Part shown: positions 33,857-46,500 of the stretch, piece by piece | Position numbering within the stretch: the first letter of the stretch is position 1 | Layout: each line of letters opens with the position of its first letter | Assembly: GCA_035048815.1 (NCBI GenBank) | Contig: JAUCBN010000018.1 | Coordinates: 16,201,001 to 16,265,000 of the forward strand | Length of the DNA stretch: 64,000 bases | Direction: 5' to 3' | Source: Abelmoschus esculentus | Taxonomy: Eukaryota; Streptophyta; Magnoliopsida; Malvales; Malvaceae | Translations under genes and position numbers: made by a program | The notes under the pieces: model-generated | Database searches by the model: none | What the model was told of the DNA's origin: nothing | What the model saw: only the letters and a program-made list of their open reading frames with translations

Positions 33857-35308
33857 TGATGTGAGCACATCATGTTAAGTTCAACAGGTTGATCCCGAGA
33901 TCTTGCCATTAGGACCTATCACACGTTCTAAGGCAAAGAAATACAGTGAAGCTCTTTTCCTTGTGCTAACATTTCAGATTCATTTTGAGAATGTTCATGC
34001 CTTAGAATATGTTGCTTATAATATGTTGCATGCTGATATGTGACATATTTAGGTATATATATTAGTATGTGTGTTTACTTATGTATATACTATGTTAATT
34101 ATGTTTGCATTTGGTTTTAAGTGTGTTTGTGTGGTTAAAATAAGACTACAAGGCGTTTTAGATGTGTTTTCCTTGTTCTAATATAGGTACTTAGGAGAAC
34201 CTTAGCTCAAGTGGGCATACTAGTTCATCTCCAGCTCAGGAGAGCGTGCAGTTCAATACCAGCTCAAGCGGATTAAATTCAGCTCAGAAGAAGCTCAATG
34301 GTGTGCACGCAGCTCAACGCAGCTCGAGGCAGCTCAGAGGCTTAGCTCCCAGCTCCGTTTAGCTCCTAACACTCTTAGCTAGTTCGTTTCAGCTCATCTC
34401 CATTTTCAGCTCAACTCAACTCAAGTTGAAGTGACCTACAGCAGATGAAACCTGTCGTACACGAAGAGTAGGTGTCCTACGCATGTGCCATGCATGTGGG
34501 GCCCACATAGCACCCTTCTCCACAAGTTTGGGCGTCCAAAAGCAAGCAAGCCAAACAAGGCCCTTGCTTTGAAGACCAATCAGCAACATTGGATAAGAAT
34601 GAGTGGTTTCTTATTCAAATTCAAACATTAAACGCATGTTTAATGTGTTTTAAGTGCCAAAACATGTGGCTAAGGATATTAGGAGCCTAGGAGAAGTTAT
34701 TTGAGCATTTAAATTTTAATTTTCGTTTGAATTAAGGCCACAAATTAAAATTTGGCCAACTTCTCCTTTATTCCTATATATTTACTTGATTTTGTAAAGA
34801 CAAGGTTAGGCAATTTTATGAAACAATATTTTTGTGAGAAATTCTCTCAATTTCAGTTCTTCATTGAACTTTTCTTGACATTTTCAGACTTTGTTTGAGT
34901 GTGTCAATTCCTTGATACTTCGGGTTCCTAGATCACTATCTAGAGGGTCCAAGTCCGTTGACGGAGAACATATTCGATTCGGGTCTGCTCAGAATATTGT
35001 TCGGGTTCTTTCGAGTTCAACGTCGTTATTATTTTTCCAACAACTTCAACATTCAATTCTGCCATTTTGGATATTATAATGTAGCCATGAAAGCCCTTGA
35101 CGCATTTCATCTTCATTAAATCCTATAAACGCAGAATTCCTTCATCTTTTTCTTTCTTTGTTTTTTTTTAATTTTCTTTGTTTTCTAGTAATTTTAACAC
35201 CATTCTTACGTCTATAATCTTGTGTTTATTGCAGATATATGCTTGCTACTATCCTAGATCCGTTTCAAACAAGGATGGTTGTTTTTGAAGCAACATATCC
35301 GTTTATCA
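33857..35308 (+). mobile_element. Solo LTR Y, CRM-like, plus strand
   Basis: 1452 bp, starting TGATGTGAGCACATCA (nearly the same first bases as the intact element's LTR) and ending TTATCA. Flanks are CGATC and TGATC, a 5-bp target duplication with one change. It carries the polyprotein-tail homology, an AGCT cluster of 14 tetramers (34203-34437), and a TATA-like CTATATATTTAC near 34776. Intact higher-order satellite copies at about 37019 and 43185 show the unoccupied target. The internal region was lost, presumably by LTR-LTR recombination. The ORF at 34891 is not a gene. Confidence 0.9.
33858..34043 (+). pseudogene. Gag-Pol C-terminal tail inside solo LTR Y
   Basis: In frame with the LTR start this reads DVSTSC, a stop, then VDPEILPLGPITRSKAKKY...VHALEYVAYNMLHADM and a natural stop. 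It parallels DVSTSTQ...DPEVLPSGPITRSKAKQF...AYALENKLYTMLHTDV at the end of the intact polyprotein. One nonsense codon interrupts it. Without an upstream gene it is only a relic, but it shows the coding tail is an old, family-wide LTR feature. Confidence 0.88.
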
Positions 35309-36809
35309 TGATCCCTCTCTTTGAGCGTATACCATGATGGACGACCTATCTCTTTGAACGTACGTCGTGATGAATGACCCCTCTCTTCAAGTGCATGTCA
35401 TAATAAATAGTCCTTTTCTTAGAGTGTATACCCTGATGGACGACCCTTCTCTTCGAGCGTATGTCGCGATGATTGACCCCTCTCTTTGAGTGCTTGTCAT
35501 AAGGAACAATCCCTTTCTTATAGCGTATACAGTGATGTACGACACCTCTCTTTGAGCGTATGACGCGGTGAATGACCCCTCTCTTCTAGTATATGTCATA
35601 ATGAATATTCCCTCTCTTTGAGCATATGCTGTGATGGACGACCCCTCTCTTTGACCGTATGTCACGATGAATAAAAACCCCTCTATTCGAGTGCAAGTCA
35701 TGGTGAGCAGTCCCACTCTTTGGGCGTATACTGTGATGGACTCATTGAGAATATGTCGCGATGAATAAAGATCCCTCTCTTTGAGCGTATGCCACGGTGA
35801 ATGACCCCTCTCTTCGAGTGCATGCCATAATGAATGGTCCCCCATTATGAGCGGATACCGTGATGGACGACCCTTCTTTTTGAGCATATGTTGCGTTGAA
35901 TGACCCCACTCATCGAGAGTAGGTCATAATGAATGGTCCCTTTCTTAGAGCATATACCGAGATGGACGACCCATCTCTTTAAGCGTATGTCGCGGTGAAT
36001 GTCCCCTCTCTTCGAGTGTTGGTCGTAATGAACGGTCCCTCTCTTTGTGCGTATATTGTGACGAATGACCCCTCTCTTTGAGCGTATGCCATGCTGAATG
36101 ACCCCTCTCTTCGAGTACATTTCATAATGAACGGTCCCTCTTTGTGAGCAGATACCGTGATAGACGACCCTTCTCTTTGATCGTTTGTCGCGATGAATGA
36201 CCCCTCTCTTTGAGTGCATGTATAGATCCCTTCCTTAGAGGGTATACAGTGATGGACGACTCATCTTTTTGAGCGTATGTCGCGATGAATGAGCCCTCTC
36301 TTCAAGTGCATGTTACAATGAAAGGTCCCTCTCTTTGAGCGTATACCGTGATGGACGACCCGTCGCTTTGAGCGTATATCGTGATGAATGACCCCTCTCT
36401 TCGAGTGCATGTAATAATTAACGGTCCCTTTCTTAGAGCGTATACCGTGATGGACGACCCCTCTCGCTGAGCGTATGTCGCGGTCATTGACCCCTCTCTC
36501 CGAGAGAATTTCATAATGAACGGTCCTTTTCTTTGAGCGTATACCGTGATGGATGACCCCTCTTTTTGAGCGTATGTCACAGTGAATTACCCCTCTCTTT
36601 GAGCGTATTTCATAATGAACGTTCCCTATCTTTGAGCGTATGTCGTGATGGATGACCCCTCTCTTTGAGTGTATGTCGCGATGAATGACCCCTCTCTTCG
36701 AGTGCATGTCATAATGAACGGTCTCTTTCTTAGAGCATATACCGTGATGGACGACCCTTCTCATTGTGCATATGTCGCGATGAATAACCCTTCTCTTCGA
36801 GTGTATGTC

Positions 36810-37450
36810 ATAATGAACAATACCATACTTTGAGCGTATATCGCGATGTACGACCCCTCTCTTTGAGGGTATGTTGCGGTGAATGACCCCTCCCTTCGAG
36901 AGTTTGTCGTAATAATCGGTCCCTTTCTTTGATTGTATCCCGTAATAGACGACCCCTTTCGTTGAGCATATATCTTGATGTGAATGGCCCCTCTCTTTTA
37001 TTGCATGTCATGGTGAATGATCCCTCTCTTTGAGCGTATACCATGATGGACGACCCCTCTCTTTAAACGTATATCGTGATGAATGACCCCTCTCTTCAAG
37101 TGCATGTCATAATAAACAGTCCCTTTCTTAGAGCGTATACCCTGATAGACGACCCTTCTCTTCGAGCGTATGTCGCGATGATTGATCCCTCTCTTTGAGT
37201 GCTTGACATAATGAACAATCCCTTTCATAGAGCGTATACCGTGATGGACGACACCTCTCTTTGAGCGTATGACGCGGTGAATGACCCCTCTCTTCTAGCA
37301 TATGTCATAATGAATGGTCCCTCTCTTTGAGCGTATACCGTGATGGACTACCCCTCTCTTTGACCGTATGCCGCGATGAATAAACCCCCTCTATTCGACT
37401 GCATGTCATGGTGAGCAGTCCCACTCTTTCGGCGTATATCGTGATGGACA
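36810..37450 (-). repeat. Higher-order satellite block, copy 2 of 3
   Basis: Marked by a monomer with GAGGGTATGTTGCGGTGAAT (near 36863), a GTAATAATCGGTCCCT variant and a GATGAATAAA...CTCTATTCGA variant (near 37376). The same order occurs about 1.7 kb earlier (33690-33856 plus 35309-35740, ignoring solo LTR Y) and about 6.15 kb later (42980-43590). Confidence 0.75.
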
Positions 37451-40400
37451 CTTTGAGAGTATGTCGCGATCAATGACACGTCTCTTTGAGTGCATGTCAT
37501 AATCAACGGTCCCTCTCTTTAAGCATATACCGTGATCGATGACCCTCTCTTTGAGCGTACGTTGCGATGAATGACTCCTCTCTTCGAGTGTATTTTATGG
37601 TGAAGAGTCTCTCTCTTTGAGTGTATACTGTGAAGGACGACCCCTCTCTTTGAGCGTAGGTTGCAATGAATGATCCCTCTTCGAGGGCATGTCATAATGA
37701 AGGGTTCTTTGAGTGTATACCGTGATCGAGACCCCTCTTTTTGAGTGTATGTCGCGATGGATTGGCCCTCTCTTCAAGTGCATGTCATGGTGAAAGATCC
37801 ATCTCTTTGAGCGAATACCGTGATGGACGACCCCTCTCTTTGAGCGTATGTCGCGATGAATGACCCCAATTTTCGAGTTCATGTCATAATGAACTGTCCC
37901 TTTCTTAGAGCGTATACCGTGATGGATGACCCCTCTCTTTGAGTGTATGTCACGGTGAATGACCCCTCTCTTCGAGTGTATGTCATAAATAATGGTTCCT
38001 TTCTAAAAGCGTAAATCGTGATGGACGATCCCTCTCTTTTGCGTATGTCGCGGTGAATGACCGCTCTATACGAGCGTATGTCATAATAATCGGTCCCTCT
38101 CTTTGAACATATCCCATGATGGACATCCCCTCTCTTTGAGTATTTTTCGTAAGGATTGACCCCTCTCTCCGAGTGCATGTCATGGTGAACGGTCCCTCTC
38201 TATGTGCGTATCTCGTGATGGACGATGCCACTTTTTGAGCGTATGTCGCGATGAATGGCCCCTCTCTTTGAGTGCATGTCATGGTGAACGGTCCCTCCCC
38301 TTGAGCGTATACCATGATATACGACCCCTTATGTTTATGCATATGTCGCGGTGAATGACTCCACTCTTCGAGTGCATGTCATAATGAATGGTTCCTCTCT
38401 TTGAGCGTATTTTGTGATGGACGACCCCTCTCTTTGAGCGTATGCCACGGTGAATGCCCCTTTCTTCGAATGCATGCCATAATGAACGGTCCCACTTTGT
38501 GAGCAGATACCGTGATGGTGAAAGATCCCTCTCTTTGAGTGAATACCGTGATGGTGAAAGATCCTTCTCTTTGAGTAAATACCGTGATGGACGACCCCTC
38601 GCTTTTAGTATATGTCGCTATGAATGACCCCTCTCTTCGAGTGCATATCATAATGATCGGTCCCTTTCTTAGAGCGTATACCGTGATGGATGACCCCTCT
38701 TTCAGTGTATACCACGATGAATGACCCCTCTTTTTGGGTGCATGTCATAATGAACAGTGCCTTTCTTATAGCGTATACCGTGATGGATGACCCCTCTCTC
38801 TGAGCGTATACCGCGATGAATGACCCCTCTCTTCAAGCGTATTCCATAATGAACGTTCCCTCTCTTTGAGCGTATGGCGTGATGGACGACCTCTCTCTTT
38901 GAGCTTATGTCGCGTTGAATGACCCCTCTCTTCTAATGCATGTCATAACGAATGTTTCCTTTCTTAGAGCGTAAATCGTGATGGACAACCCCTCTCATTG
39001 ATCGTATGTCGCGGTGAATGACCGCTCTATTCGTGCGTATGTCATAATGATCGGTCCCTCTCATTGAGCGTATCTCATGATGGACGACCGCTCTCTTTGA
39101 CCATTTGTCATGATGAATGACCCCTTTCTTCGAGTGCATGTCATGGTGAATTGTCCCTCTCTTTGAGCGTATACCGTGATTGACGACCCCTTTCTTTGAG
39201 CGTATACCGTGATAGACGACCCCTCTCTTTGAGCGTATGTCGCGATGAATGGCCCCTATCTTTGAGTGCAATTCATGGAGAACTGTCCCTCTCTTTGAGC
39301 ATATCCGTGATGGATGACCCCTCTTTTTGAGCGTATGTCGCGGTGAATGACCCCTTTCTTTGAGTGCATGTCATAATGAATGGTTCCTCTCTTTTTGAGC
39401 GTATGTCGCGGTGAATGACCCCTCTCTTCGAGTGCATGTTATACTGAACGATCCCCTTCTTAAAACATATACCATGATCGACGACCCCTCTCTTTGTGCG
39501 TATGTTGTTGTGAATGACCCCTCTCTTTGAACGTATGTCACGATGAATGACCCCTCTCTTCGGGTGCATGTCGTAATAAATAGTCCCCTCCTTAGAGCGT
39601 ATACCGTGATAGATGACCCCTCTCATTGAGAGTATGCCGCGATGAATGAAATCTCTCTTTGAGTGCATGTCATAATCAATGATCCCTCTCTTTGAGCATG
39701 TACCGTGATCGACGATCCTCTCTTTGAGCCTACGTTGCGATGAATGACCCCTCTCTTTGAGTGCATTTCATGGTTAACAATCCCTCACCTTTAGCGTATA
39801 CTGTGATGGGCGACCCCTCTCTTTGAGCGTATGTCGCAATGAATTACCCCTTTCTTCGAGGGAATGTCATAATAAATGGTCGCACTCATTGACCGAATAC
39901 CGTGATCGAGACACTTCTTTTTGAGCGTATGTCGCGATGAATGACCCTCTCTTCGAGTGCATGTCATGGTGAATGATCCCACTCTTTGAGTGAATACCGT
40001 GATAGACGACCACTCGCTTTTAGCGTATGTCGCGATGAATGACCCCTCTCTTCGAGTGCATGTCATAATAATCGGTCCCTTTCTTAGACCGTATCCCTTG
40101 ATGGGTGACCCCTCTCTCTGAGCGTATACCACGATGAATGACCCCTCTTTTTGGGTGCATGTCATAATGAACAATCCCTTTCTTAGAGCGTATACCATGA
40201 TGGATGATCCCTCTCTCTGAGCTTATACCGCGATGAATGACCCCTCTCTTCAAGCGTATTCCATAATGAACGTTCCCTCTCTTTGAGCTTATGGCGTGAT
40301 GGACGACCCCTCTCTTTGAGCGTATGTCGCGTTGAATGACCCCTCTCTTCCAGTGCATGTCATAATGAACGGTTCCTTTTCAGAGCGTAAATCGTGATGG

Positions 40401-41569
40401 ACAACCCCTCTCAATGAGCATATGTCGTGGTGAATGACTGCTCTATTCGAGCGTATGTCATAATGAACGGGCCCTCTCTTTGAGCGTATCTCGTGATGGA
40501 CGACCGCTCTCTTGGAGCATTTGTCATGATGAATGACACCTATCTTCGAGTGCATGTCATGGTGAATTGTCACTCTATTTGAGCGTATACCGTGATGGAC
40601 GACCCCTCACTTTGAGCGTATGTCGTGATGAATGGCCCCTATCTTTGACTGCAATTCATGGTGAACAGGCCCTCTCTTTGAGCGTATACCGTGATGGACA
40701 ACCCCTCTCTTTGAGCGTATATCACAGTGAAAGACCCATTTCATCGATTGCATGTCATAATGAACGGTTCCTCTCTTTGAGCGTATACTGTGATGGACGA
40801 CCCCTCCCTTTAAGCGTATGTCGCGATGAATGAACCTTCTCTTTGAGTGCATGTCATGTTGAACAACCCCTCTCTTTGAGCGCATACCGTGATGGATGAC
40901 CCTTCCCGTTGAGCGTATGTCGCGATCAATGACCCTTCTGTTCGAGTGCATCTCATAATGAACAATCCCTTTTCTAGAGGGTATACCGTGATGGACATCA
41001 CCTTTCCTTGAGCGTATGTCGCAGTGACAGACCCCTCTCTTCAAGCGTATGTCATAATTAACGGGTCCCTCTCTTTGAGCGTATACCATGATGGACGACC
41101 CCTCTCTTTTAGCGTATCTCGCGATGAATGACCCCTCACTTTTAGAGTATGTCATAATGAACGACCCCTCTTTTTGAGCATATGCGCCATGATGGACGAG
41201 CCCTCACTTTAAGCGTATGTTGCGATGAATGACCCCTCTCTTCGAGTGCATGTCATAATGAATGATCACAATGTAAGAGCGTATACCGTGATAGACGACT
41301 CCTCTCTTTGAGTGTATGTCGTGATGAATACCCCTCTCTTCGAGTGCATGTCATAATGAACGGTTCCTCTCTTTGAGCGTATACCGTGATGGACGACCCC
41401 TCTCTTTGAGCGTATGTCGCGATGAATGACCCCTCTATTATAGCGCATGTCATGGTGAACGATCCCTATCTTTAAGCAGATACCGTGATCGATGATCCTT
41501 CTCTTTGAGCGTATATCGCGATGAATGACCCCTCTCTACGAATGCATTTAATAATGAACGGTCCCTTTC

Positions 41570-42973
41570 TTAGAGCGCATACTGTGATGGACGACCCCTC
41601 TTTTTGAGCATATATCGCGGTGAATGATGCCTCTCTTCGGTGAATGATCCCTCGCTTTGAGTGCATGTAATGATCCCTTTCTTAGAGTGTATACCGTGAT
41701 GGATAACCCATCTCTTTGAGCGTATGTCGCGATGAATATGCCCTCTCTTCGATTGCATGTTACAATGAAAGGTCCCTCTCTTTGAGCGTATATCGCGATG
41801 AATGACCCCTCTCTTCGAGTGTATGTCATAATGAACGGTCCCTTTCTTAGAGCGTATATAGTGATGGATGACCTTTCTCAATGTGCGTATGTCGCGATGA
41901 ATAGCACCTCTCCTCGAGTGCATGTCATGGGGAATGGTTCCTCTCTTTGTACGTCTACCGTGATGGACGCCCCCTCTCTTTGAGCGTATATTGCGATTTA
42001 TGACCCCTTTCTTCGATTGCATGTTATAATGAACGTTCACTTTCGTAGAGCGTATACCGTGATGGACGACCCCTCTCTTTGAGCGTATATCGCGATGAAT
42101 GACCCCTGTCTTTGAGCGTATGTCGCTACAGACAAACGCACCCTTTAAGACTATGTCGCGATGAATGACCCCTCTCTTTGAGCATGACATTGTGAACGAT
42201 TCCTCTCTTTGAGCGTAAACCATGGACGACCCCTCCATTTGATCGTAGGTCGCGATGAATGACCCCTCTCTTTGAGTGCATGTCATAATGAATGGTCCCT
42301 TTCTTAGAGCGTATACCGTGATGGATGACCCTACTCTTTGGCGCATATCACGATGAATGACCCCTCTCTTTGAGGGTTTGTCATAATGAAAGACCCTTCT
42401 CTTTAAGAGTATACCGTGATCGATGACCCCTCTTTTTGAGTGTATGTCGCAATGAAGGACCCCTCTCTTCGAGTCCATGTCATGGTGAACAATCCCTCTC
42501 TTTGAGCATATACTGTGATGGACGACCCTTCTCTTTGAGCGTATATCGCGATGAGTGACCCCTCTCTTCGAGTGCATGTCATAATGGATGGTCCCTTTCT
42601 TGGAGCGTATACCATGATGGACGACCCCTCTCGCTGAGCGTATGTCGCGGTAAATGACCCCTCTCTTCGAGAGAATTTCATAATGAACGGTCGTTTTCTT
42701 TGATAGTATATCATGATGGATGACCCCTCTCTTTGAGCGTATGTCACAGTGAATAACCCCTCTCTTCGAGCATATTTCATAATGTAAGTTCCCTCTCTTT
42801 GAGCGTGTGTCGTGATGGATGACCCCTCCCTTTGAGTGTATGTCGCGTTGAATGACCACTCTCTTCGAGTGCTTGTAGTAATGAACGGTCTCTTTCTTAG
42901 AGCGTATACCGTGATGGACGACCCTTCTCATTGTGCATATGTCGTGATGAATGACACTTCTCTTCGAGTGCAA
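41570..42973 (-). other. Longest satellite-frame ORF (467 codons), probably not a gene
   Basis: An open minus-strand frame made of 11-residue units such as GVIHRDIRSKR, GVVHHGIRSKK and GTVHYDMHSKR, rich in His, Arg and Lys. Openness follows from the 33-bp period plus monomers lacking stops in this frame. The neighbouring frame also stays open for 125 codons (42403-42780). There is no promoter, signal or domain. I list it only because it is the longest such frame in the window. Confidence 0.35.
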
Positions 42974-42979
42974 GTCATA

Positions 42980-43590
42980 ATGAACGGTACCATACTTTGA
43001 GCGTATATCGCAATGTACGATCCCTCTCTTTGAGGGTATGTTGCGGTGAATGACCCCTCCCTTCGAGAGTTTGTTGTAATAATCGGTCCCTCTCTTTGAT
43101 TGTATCCCGTGATGAACGATCCCTTTCTTTGAGCATATGTCTCGATCTGAATGACCCCCATCTTTTAGTGCATGTCATGGTGAACGATCCCTCTCTTAGA
43201 GCGTATACGATGCTGGACGACCCCTCTCTTTGAACGTACGTCGTGATGAATGACCCCTCTCTTCAAGTGCATGTCGTAATATACAGTCCCTTTCTTAGGG
43301 AATATACCCTTTGAGTGTATGTCGCGATGATTGACCCCTCTCTTTGAGTGCTTGTCATAAGGAACAATCCCTTTCTTAGAGCGTATACCGTGATGGACGA
43401 CACCTCTCTTTGAGCGTATGACGCGGTGAATGACCCCTCTCTTCTAGCATTTGTCATAATGAATGGTCCCTCTCTTTGAGCGTATACCGTGATGGATGAC
43501 CCCTCTCTTTGACCATATGTTGCGATGAATAAAAACCCCTCTATTCGAGTGCTTGTCATGCTGAGCAGTCCCACTCTTTGGGCGTATAAC
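42980..43590 (-). repeat. Higher-order satellite block, copy 3 of 3
   Basis: Same diagnostic variants as 36810-37450, at 43031 and 43527. It keeps the GAACGATCCCTCTC sequence that corresponds to the unoccupied insertion site of solo LTR Y. Confidence 0.75.
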
Positions 43591-46500
43591 GTGGACTAGA
43601 GTATGTCGCGATGAGTGACACGTCTCTTTCAGTGCATGTCATAATCAACGGTCCTTCTCTTTGAGTGTATACCGTGATCTATGACCCTCTCTTTGAGCAT
43701 ACGTTTCGATGAATGACTCCTATCTTCGAGTGCATTTCATGGTGAACAGTCCCTCTCTTTGAGTGTATACTATGATGGACAACCCACCCCTCTCTTTGAG
43801 AATAGGTCGCAATGAATTTCATAATGAACGGTCGTTTTCTTTGATAGTATATCATGATGGATGACCCCTCTTTTTGAGCGTATGTCGCGATGGATGACCC
43901 CTCTCTTCAAGTGCATGTCATGGTGAAAGATCCCTCTCTTTGAGCGAATATCGTGATGGACGGCCCCTCTCCTTGAGCGTATGTCGTGATGAATGACCCC
44001 TCTTTCGAGTTCATATCACAATGAACCGTCCCTTACTTAGAGGGTATACCGTGATGGATGACCCCTCTCTTTGAGTGTATGTCGCAGTGAATGACCCCTC
44101 TCTTCGTGTCAATATCAAAATGAACGGTTCCTTTCTACGAGCGAAAATCGTGATGCACGACACCTCTCTTTTGTGTATGTCGCGGTGAATGACCGCTCTA
44201 TACGAGCGTATGTTATAATGACCGGTCCCTCTCTTTGAGCGTATCCCGTGATGGACATCCCCTCTCTTTGAGTGTTTTTCGTAATGAATGACCCCTCTCT
44301 TTGAGTGCATGTCATGGTGAACGGTCCCTCTCTATGAACGTATCCCGTGATGGACGACTCCTCTCATTGAGCGTATGTCGTGATGAATGACCCCTCTCTT
44401 TGAGTGCATATCATGGTGAACGGTCCCTCTCCTTGAGCGTATACCATGATATACGACCCTTGTCTTTGATCATATGTCGCGGTGAATGAATCCTCTCTTC
44501 GAGGGCATGTCATAATGAACGGTCCCTCTGTTTGAGCGTATTTTGTGATGGACGACACCTCTCTTTGAGAGTATTCCACAGTGAAGGACCTCTTTCTTCG
44601 AGTGCATATCATAATGAACGGTCCCTCTTTGTGAGCAGATACCATGATGAACGACCCTTCTCTTTGAGCGTTTGTCGCGATGAAAGACCCCTCTCTTCGA
44701 GTGCATGTAATGATCCCTTTCTTTGACTGTATACTGTGGTGGACGACCCATCTCTTTGAGCGTAAGTCGCGATGAATCAGCCCTCTCCTCGAGTGCATGT
44801 TAAAATGTAAGGTCCCTCTCTTTGAGCGTATACCGTGATGGACGAACCCTCTCTTTGAGCGTATATCGTGATGAATGACCCCTCTCTTCAAGTGTATGTC
44901 ATAATGAACGGTTCCTTTCTCAGAGAGTAAATCGTGATGGACAACCCCTCTCATTGAGCGTATGTCGCGGTGAATGACCGTTCTATTCGAGCGTATATCA
45001 TAATGATCGGTCCCTCTCTTTGAGCGTATCTCGTGATGGATGCCACCTCTCTTTGAGCATTTGTCATGATGAATGACCCCTTTCTTCGAGTGCATGTCAT
45101 GCTGAATTGTCCCTCTCTTTGAGCGTATACCGTGATGGACGACCCCTCTCTTTGAGCGTATGTCACGATGAATGACCCCTATCTTTGAGTGCAATTCATG
45201 GTGAACGTTCCCTCTCTTTGAGTGTATACAGTGATGGACGACCCCTCTCTTTGAGCGTATGTCGCGGTAATTGAACGGTTCCTCTCTTTAAGCGTAAATC
45301 ATGATGGACGACCCCTCTCTTTGATCGTACGTCGCGATGAATGACCCCTCTCTTCGAGTGTATCTCATAATGAACGGTCCCTTTCTTAGAGCGTATACCG
45401 TGATGGATGACCCTTCTCTTTGGCATATATCGCGATGAATGACCCCTCTCTTTAAGGGTTTGTCATAATGAAAGACCCTTCTCTTTAGGCATATACCGTG
45501 ATCGATGACCCCTCATTTTGAGTGTTTGTCGCATTGAAGGACCCCTGTCTTTGAGTGCATGTCATGGTGAACAGTCCCTCTCCTTGAGCATATACCGTAA
45601 TGGACGACCCTTGTCTTTGAGTGTATCTCGCAATGAATAACTCCTCTCTTCGAGTGCATATCATAATGAATATTCTCTTTCTTAGAGCGTATACCGTGAT
45701 GCACGACTCCTCCCTTTTAGCGTATGTCACGGTGAATGCACCTCTGTTCGAGAGTATTTCATAATGATCGGTCTCTCTCTTTGAGCGTATGTTGTGATGG
45801 ATGACCCCTCTCTTTGACCGTATGTCGTGTTGGACGTCCACTCTCTTTGAGCGTAAGTCACGATGAATGATTCCTGTCTTCGACTGTATGTCCTGTGAAC
45901 AGTCCTTCTCTTCTAGTGCATGCCATAACTAACAGTCTCTTTCTTAGAGCATATACCGCGATGGCCGACCTTTCTATTTGAGCATATGTCGCGGTGAATG
46001 ACCCCTCTCATCGAGAGTAGGTCATAACGAATGGTCCCTTTCTTAGAGCGTATACCGTGATGGACGACCCTTCTCTTTGAGCGTATGTCACGGTGAATGA
46101 CCCCTCTTTTCGAGTGCTGGTCGTAATGAACGGTCCCTCTCTTTGAGCGTATATTGTGTTGGACGACTCCTCTCTTTGAGCATATGCCACGGTGAATGAC
46201 CCTCTCTTCGAGTGCATGTCATAATCAACGGTCCCTTTTTATGAGCGGATACCGTGATGGACGACACTTCTCTTTGAGCGTTTCTTGCGATGAATGACCC
46301 CACTCTTTGAGTGCATGTAATGATCCCTTTCTTAGAGTGTATACCGTGATGGATGATCCTTCTCTTTGAGCGTTTCTTGCGATGAATGACCCCTCTCTTC
46401 GATTGTATGTTACAATGAAAGGTCCCTCTCTTTAAGCGTATATCGAGATGGACGACCCATCTATTTGAACGTATGTCGCGGTGAATGACCCCTCTCTTCG

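Noticed and set aside
34891..35079. 62-codon ORF in solo LTR Y
   Set aside because: Short, inside a non-coding LTR part, without domain.
44364..45194. Minus-strand ORF of 276 codons as a repeat-protein gene
   Set aside because: It consists wholly of 11-residue satellite translation; neighbouring frames are also open, and there is no start context or domain.
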